A DNA stretch of 47,880 nt from Alicyclobacillus pomorum DSM 14955 (GTDB taxonomy: Bacteria > Bacillota > Bacilli > Alicyclobacillales > Alicyclobacillaceae): assembly GCF_000472905.1 (NCBI RefSeq), contig NZ_AXAR01000001.1:426424-474303 (forward strand), written 5' to 3'. Positions 43,804-47,880 of this stretch are shown here, one piece after another (the first letter of the stretch is position 1; each line of letters starts with the position of its first letter). Under the pieces are notes generated by a model that saw only the letters and a list, made by a program, of their open reading frames with translations, had not been told where the DNA came from and did no database searches. The translations under genes and the position numbers were made by a program.

Positions 43804-44466
43804 ATGGTTAAACGAGTGGCCGCAATTTATGACATCCACGGGAATGCCTCAGCATTGGATGCGGTATTATCAGAAATTGAGAATTGCCATGTTGACGCGA
43901 TTGTAGTTGGTGGCGACCTCGCTTGGGGTCCGCAACCCGCATTGGTTATGGAACGGATTTTGTCGCTTAGTGGCAATGTGTATTCCATTAGAGGTAACGC
44001 TGACCGAGAGGTAGCAGGGAGATATGGAGCGGAACAGGGACTGGATGATTGGATTGCAGAGATAAATCAATGGTGTTCAGATCAACTAACAGAGCCACAG
44101 AAGGAATTTTTGCAGAACTTACCAGAGAGCGTCACGCTTAACATAGACGGTTTAGGTCAAGTCTTATTTGTTCATGGTTCTCCGAGAAGCGATGAAGAAG
44201 CTATTCGCAAAGATACACCAGATAGTGAAATTGCACCGATGATTGATTCAGTGAGTCAAGACATCATTGTTTGCGGGCATACACATATTCAATTTGACCG
44301 TACTGTACTCGGTAAACGCATCATCAATGCGGGTAGCGTCGGACTTCAAAGTGCGGCTCGTGGAGCGTGTTGGCTTTTGCTGGGTCCAGATATAGATTTA
44401 CGTGAAACACAATACGATTATCGGCACGCTGCTGACCAAATTCGTCTCTGGTGTACCCATGGCTAA
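43804..44466 (+). CDS. Metallophosphoesterase (YfcE/MJ0936-like)
   Basis: 220-aa calcineurin-like phosphoesterase. Metal ligands in order: IYDIHGNASALDAVL (D-x-H), VVGGDLAWGP (GGD), IRGNADRE (GN), FVHGSP and CGHTHIQFDR (GHTH). All ligands are present, so it should be active; the substrate is unknown, with phosphodiesters likely. The ATG lies behind GAGGAGG. Single gene between repeats. Confidence 0.92.
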   Translation: MVKRVAAIYDIHGNASALDAVLSEIENCHVDAIVVGGDLAWGPQPALVMERILSLSGNVYSIRGNADREVAGRYGAEQGLDDWIAEINQWCSDQLTEPQKEFLQNLPESVTLNIDGLGQVLFVHGSPRSDEEAIRKDTPDSEIAPMIDSVSQDIIVCGHTHIQFDRTVLGKRIINAGSVGLQSAARGACWLLLGPDIDLRETQYDYRHAADQIRLWCTHG

Positions 44467-44583
44467 TGACTTCGCAGATCATGTTTTGAATCCACCGACG
44501 GAAGGTCCGTAGTTAATACGGGTTATTACGGTATAAATTCTGAAGGAACTTTTGAATGAATATGCAACGGCAATTACGTGTTC

Positions 44584-44616
44584 CTTGCTGAACTATGGGG
44601 CAGGAGTGCGCAATAA
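44584..44616 (+). repeat. Cassette-type repeat, copy 12
   Basis: CTTGCTGAACTATGGGGCAG and GAGTGCGCAATAAA. Last recognised copy in the string, about 118 bases after the phosphoesterase. Confidence 0.75.
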
Positions 44617-44757
44617 ATCTCTATGAGGATCCGAGGATATTGGGATTAATTGAATATGGCGTATTATTCATGCACAGCTGATTCGCCCGCATTGCCGTAG
44701 CGATATGGAACCCACTAAAAACAAATGTTTACCATATGGTGGATACATCCCCAAAAA
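44617..44757. other. Intergenic, no gene seen
   Basis: The 445 bases between the phosphoesterase and padR contain repeat copy 12, this featureless AT-rich stretch, one strong terminator and the padR promoter. No frame with a ribosome site. Confidence 0.6.
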
Positions 44758-44803
44758 CCCATTGCCTGCTGATTTCCGTCAGCATACAAATGGGCTTTTT
44801 TTT
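44758..44803 (+). terminator. Strong rho-independent terminator
   Basis: CCCATT/AATGGG and TGCTGA/TCAGCA stems followed by CTTTTTTTTG. It insulates the padR operon from the string of single genes. Confidence 0.88.
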
Positions 44804-44862
44804 GTTTGCTATACAATAATCCTGTTCATAAATAGTCATTGTACTAAGATTAATAAAGTACC

Positions 44863-44891
44863 TTGACTGTCACAGTAGTGTGATTTATAAT
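44863..44891 (+). promoter_or_regulatory. Sigma-A promoter of the padR operon
   Basis: TTGACT and TATAAT separated by exactly 17 bases, 20 bases before the padR ATG. A TCACA-GTAG-TGTGA dyad (44870-44883) sits between the boxes and is a likely PadR operator for self-repression. Confidence 0.88.
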
Positions 44892-44911
44892 GCTGATGTC
44901 GAGGTGACGAT

Positions 44912-45241
44912 ATGAGTCAGAACAAAATTACATCCGACCTGCTGCGAGGACATACCGATACGATGATTTTGCGGCTCTTGTCCGAAGGTGATCGCTACGG
45001 CTACGAAATTGTCAAGCTGATTGCCGAGCGCTCAGGGGGTGAATATGAGTTGAAGGAAGCTACGATGTACTCCAGCGTTCGGCGGCTTGAGGCAAACGGT
45101 GACATCGAGTGGTATTGGGGCGATGAATCTCAAGGTGGACGGCGTAAGTATTATCGGATTACCGAAAAGGGTAAGGCTACTTACGCCAGCAACAAAAGAA
45201 ATTGGGAGTACGCAAAGCGCGTACTCGACACCTTATTGTAA
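44912..45241 (+). CDS. PadR family transcriptional regulator
   Basis: 109-aa winged-helix repressor of the short PadR class. LLRGHTDTMILRLLSEGDRYGYEIVKLIAERSGG is the N-terminal helix-turn-helix, YELKEATMYSSVRRLEANGDIEWYW the wing, and the C-terminal helix dimerises. GGRRKYYRITEKGK is a family hallmark. It probably represses this operon from the dyad in its promoter. GAGGTGA lies upstream of the ATG. The next gene begins 15 bases later. Confidence 0.92.
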   Translation: MSQNKITSDLLRGHTDTMILRLLSEGDRYGYEIVKLIAERSGGEYELKEATMYSSVRRLEANGDIEWYWGDESQGGRRKYYRITEKGKATYASNKRNWEYAKRVLDTLL

Positions 45242-45256
45242 AGGAGATTTGATGTT

Positions 45257-46126
45257 ATGAATGAGAAATTGACGAATTATTTGAACGACGTATTTGCGCC
45301 ATACGATGGGCTAAAAAGCGTTACCGAACTAAAGTCTGACCTTCTCTCCGATTTGCAGGAGCGGTTCCGCGAACTCAAAGCCGAAGGCAAGGACGATGAA
45401 ACGGCTTTTGAAATGACTATTGACAGCATCGGCGACATTGAGCAAACGGTACAAGAGGTCGCCAACCTCTCCCGATCGCTGGAGCGGCAAGTGCTGATAA
45501 ACCTCAGTGCGAGCAATCTGCAAGAGAGTGACTTCGCGGGCGTTATTTTACACAAAGGAAAATTCAAAGCGAGCGCGTTGCGCGGAGCCGACTTTGCTGG
45601 CGCCGACTTGACCGGTACCTCGTTTGCAAGCAGTAATGCGCGTGAAGCCAATTTTGACGGCGCAAATCTGACAGACTGCAACTTCTCCGTCACTGACCTT
45701 GCGGATGCAAGCTTCCGCAAATCCATCCTTGTACGCACCACCCTGAGTACGTCGGACCTGAAAGGCGCGAAATTCATTGATATAAGACTGACCGATGTCA
45801 AGCTGACCAAGACCGACCTTAGAGAAGCAACTTTTGAGAACTGTATCTTTAACGGCGTTGATTTCAAATATTCCGATCTGCGAGGGATTTGTTTTGACGG
45901 GCAGACCTTCATCGGTGTCAAGTTTGACAAGTCTGCACTGAACGACGTTTCGTTTAGGGGAGCGACACTCAAGAACGTGTCATTCCGTCTACCTTTTTCC
46001 GTGACAAACAAATCTTACCTTGCCTTCAAAACCGTCTGCTTTGACGGCGCGACGATGGATAAGCTGACCTATGCTGCGCTTAAAGGACTATGGGTCGTCG
46101 ATTTGTCAAACGTTACGGTCATATAA
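45257..46126 (+). CDS. HAAS-like domain fused to pentapeptide repeats
   Basis: 289 aa. The N-terminal ~75 residues (NYLNDVFAPYDGLKSVTELK to the DSIGDIEQTVQEV end) match the HAAS/DUF1700 helical domain usually encoded beside PadR. The rest is about 35 pentapeptide repeats of the A(D/N)LxG type (GADFAGADLTGTSF, REANFDGANLTDCNF), which build a right-handed beta helix. HAAS proteins normally continue into membrane helices; here none is seen. Pentapeptide proteins of the Qnr/MfpA kind protect DNA gyrase, but no such role is shown. AAAGGAGA ribosome site; operon with padR and the next gene. Confidence 0.85.
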   Translation: MNEKLTNYLNDVFAPYDGLKSVTELKSDLLSDLQERFRELKAEGKDDETAFEMTIDSIGDIEQTVQEVANLSRSLERQVLINLSASNLQESDFAGVILHKGKFKASALRGADFAGADLTGTSFASSNAREANFDGANLTDCNFSVTDLADASFRKSILVRTTLSTSDLKGAKFIDIRLTDVKLTKTDLREATFENCIFNGVDFKYSDLRGICFDGQTFIGVKFDKSALNDVSFRGATLKNVSFRLPFSVTNKSYLAFKTVCFDGATMDKLTYAALKGLWVVDLSNVTVI

Positions 46127-46140
46127 GGGAGTGAAACCAA

Positions 46141-47385
46141 ATGAAAAAGATTACAACGGGACAAAGCAACAGCGGCTTCTCCAAAACAGGGCTGCGCAGA
46201 ATGCGCGACGTGCTGGCACGGCATGTCGAGTCCGGGAAGATTCCTGGGCTTGTAGCCCTGGTCAGCCGGTACGGTGAGACGCACGTCGAAGCGATCGGTA
46301 CGATGTGCCATGACGGTGGTGCGCCGATGCGCCGGGACACGATCTTCCGGATGGCGTCCACTTCCAAGCCGGTCGCGGTAGCGCCGGTGATGATCCTGCT
46401 CGACGAGTGCAGGCTGCGGCTGGACGACCCGGTAGAGCCGTGGCTGCCCGAACTCGCCGACCGGCGGGTGCTGAAACGGGCCGACGGCCCGCTGGACGAC
46501 ACCGTGCCGGCGCGGCGGCCGATCACCGTACGGGACCTGTTGACCTCCACGTTCGGGCTCGGTATGGATATGACGTCGCTGGGCACTCCGATCATGGGCG
46601 CGATCTTCGAGCAGGGGCTCACGCCCGATCTACCGGAGCCGATGCCCGAGCCGGATGAGTGGATGCGCCGCCTTGGCACGCTTCCGCTGATGCACCAGCC
46701 AGGAGAGCGCTGGCAGTACCACATCAGCAACGATCTACTCGGCGTGCTCGTCGCCAGGGTCACGGGCCAGTCGTTTGAGACGTTCCTGCGCGAACGCATC
46801 TTCGACCCCCTGGGCATGAAGGACACCGGTTTCCACGTGCCCGCCGACAAGATCGACCGGTTGCCGCCCCTCTACGCCCCCAACCCGCAGACCGGAGAGT
46901 TCATCGTGTGGGACGAGGCCAAGGGGGGACGCCACAGCCAGCCTCCGGCGTTCCAGAGCGGCGGAGGCGGACTTTCCTCCACCGTCGACGATTACCACGC
47001 CTACTTCCGGATGCTGCTGAATCACGGGATGCACGGGATCGAACGGATCCTGTCCCGGCCCGCCGTCCAGCTGATGACCACCAACCGCCTCACGCCCGAG
47101 CAACAAGCCGCCCGAAACGCCATGGCCAGCAACAACGTCCATGTGTCATTCGGCCAAGGGCAGCACGGCGGCTGGGGATTCGGGATGGCGGTGCGCACCT
47201 ACCGTGGTGACTACGCGTCCATTGGCCAGTTCGGCTGGGACGGCGGAAGCGGCACCTCGACCTACGCCGACCCGGACAACCAGCTCACCGGAATCCTGCT
47301 CACCCAGGTCGGGATGTCAACCCCGGATTCAGCGCGGCTTATCCACGACTTCTGGACCACGGTCTATCAGGCAATCGAAGACTGA
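46141..47385 (+). CDS. Serine hydrolase of the beta-lactamase class C / CubicO fold
   Basis: 414-aa cytoplasmic or exported esterase/peptidase of the penicillin-binding fold; no clear signal peptide. Catalytic motifs: FRMASTSKPVAVA (SxxK), WQYHISNDLLG (YxN), and near the C-terminus QFGWDGGSGTSTYAD (the KTG/HxG position). Beta-lactam hydrolysis is not implied; these enzymes often act as esterases. Codon use changes sharply: the first ~20 codons are AT-rich, the rest very GC-rich with G/C third positions, as in actinobacteria. It is last in the padR operon, 14 bases after the previous stop. Confidence 0.9.
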   Translation: MKKITTGQSNSGFSKTGLRRMRDVLARHVESGKIPGLVALVSRYGETHVEAIGTMCHDGGAPMRRDTIFRMASTSKPVAVAPVMILLDECRLRLDDPVEPWLPELADRRVLKRADGPLDDTVPARRPITVRDLLTSTFGLGMDMTSLGTPIMGAIFEQGLTPDLPEPMPEPDEWMRRLGTLPLMHQPGERWQYHISNDLLGVLVARVTGQSFETFLRERIFDPLGMKDTGFHVPADKIDRLPPLYAPNPQTGEFIVWDEAKGGRHSQPPAFQSGGGGLSSTVDDYHAYFRMLLNHGMHGIERILSRPAVQLMTTNRLTPEQQAARNAMASNNVHVSFGQGQHGGWGFGMAVRTYRGDYASIGQFGWDGGSGTSTYADPDNQLTGILLTQVGMSTPDSARLIHDFWTTVYQAIED

Positions 47386-47388
47386 CGT

Positions 47389-47566
47389 TCGACCATTCTG
47401 TGGGGGCAGGTTCTGACCTCGCTGGTATCCAACGCTATTTCGGTTGTCGTTATCATTCTCGTCGCGTTAATTATGGGCTTTCGCTCATCGGCAGGGCTGC
47501 TGTCATGGCTTGCTGTTGCTGGTATACTCGCGCTATTTACGCTGGCCTTAACCTGCGTTCGTCATA
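47389..47566 (+). pseudogene. Fragment of a DrrB-like ABC-2 permease
   Basis: An internal membrane region of a drug/antibiotic exporter: LWGQVLTSLVSNAISVVVII then LVALIMGFRSSAGLLSWLAV. No start codon or ribosome site; it begins right after the hydrolase stop and merges into IS256 sequence. Such permeases are common in actinobacteria, in line with the preceding gene. Confidence 0.7.
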
Positions 47567-47880
47567 GCGATTGGTGTGAAGGCCACCGGCGAGCGTGAGG
47601 TGTTGGGCTTTGACATTGGCACCAGCGAGGACGGTTCTTTCTGGCTGACATTCTTACGGAGCCTAGTGGCAAGAGGATTAAAGGGCGTGAAATTGGCGAT
47701 TAGCGATGCTCATGAAGGACTGCGGGCGGCGATTGAAACGACGCTGGTCGGGGCTACATGGCAGCGTTGCAGGGTACATGCGATGCGCAATGTATTGAGC
47801 CAGGTACCGAAGTCCTCGCAAGCCATGGTGTCCTCGATTGTTCGCACGATTTTTGCCCAACCAACACAGGAGGCGGCGAA
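47555..47880 (+). mobile_element. IS256-family transposase, N-terminally truncated and cut by the window end
   Basis: Catalytic-domain sequence of a Mutator-type transposase: VIAIGVKATGEREVLGFDIG, FWLTFLRSLVARGLKGVKLA, ISDAHEGLRAAIE and WQRCRVHAMRNVLSQVPK. The first catalytic Asp block upstream is missing and replaced by the permease fragment. The frame is open to the last base of the window. Confidence 0.92.

Noticed and set aside
46141-47385. Beta-lactam resistance gene
   Set aside because: The SxxK and YxN motifs define only the fold; the protein looks like the esterase/CubicO group and nothing shows activity on beta-lactams.
47400-47415. GGGGGCAGGTTCTGA as a further copy of the 33-nt repeat
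   Set aside because: It lies within coding sequence of the permease fragment and lacks both arms.

Overview
The window looks like chromosome from a spore-forming member of the Bacillales of moderately high GC, most likely Alicyclobacillaceae or a near relative. This is inferred from gene content: B. subtilis-type core genes (MtnE, YwhD, YwfO, YunC, YuiD, YutE, YuiC and SpoIID-like proteins), frequent TTG/GTG starts behind strong GGAGG sites, CCA-encoding tRNAs and a KorAB ferredoxin oxidoreductase. No marker gene fixes the species.

Layout. (1) 1-17.7 kb is ordinary core genome: the tail of a fructose PTS permease, the methionine-salvage aminotransferase, two secreted proteins, YwhD, an Orn/Lys/Arg decarboxylase, Bcp peroxidase, an A-type Fe-S carrier, an HD hydrolase, DedA, a glycosyltransferase, M42 peptidase, YuiD, KorAB, a DUF86 protein and a 3D-domain protein. 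(2) 17.9-18.3 kb is a tRNA cluster (Lys-Gly-Ser) with a good promoter and a terminator. (3) 18.3-26.1 kb is an acquired island right after the tRNAs. Decayed IS6 and IS110 remnants come first, then a five-gene allantoin operon (racemase, allantoate amidohydrolase-like, M20 hydrolase, allantoinase, NCS1 permease), then an inverted IS6 fragment. (4) 26.5-35.3 kb is a glyoxylate/glycolate module: malate synthase, glycolate permease, glcEFD and an IclR regulator. A shared imperfect-palindrome operator sits in front of aceB and between glcA and glcE. Allantoin breakdown gives ureidoglycolate and then glyoxylate, and glycolate oxidase also gives glyoxylate, so malate synthase is the common outlet for regions 3 and 4.

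(5) 36.1-44.8 kb is accessory DNA. It starts with a serine resolvase, followed by a string of small unrelated single genes (DinB, alpha/beta hydrolase, epimerase, two GNATs, a broken LysE, a Gfo/Idh/MocA oxidoreductase, a metallophosphoesterase). Copies of a roughly 33-nt repeat lie between them, all in one orientation, with a short terminal stem that shows compensatory changes. The arrangement recalls a gene-cassette array and is the most unusual feature here. (6) 44.8-47.9 kb is a PadR-regulated operon. Its last gene, a beta-lactamase-fold hydrolase, has a high-GC, actinobacterial-looking body. It is followed by a DrrB-like permease fragment and an IS256 transposase fragment cut by the window end.

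All functions are read from the sequence and remembered family features; no search or folding program was run.
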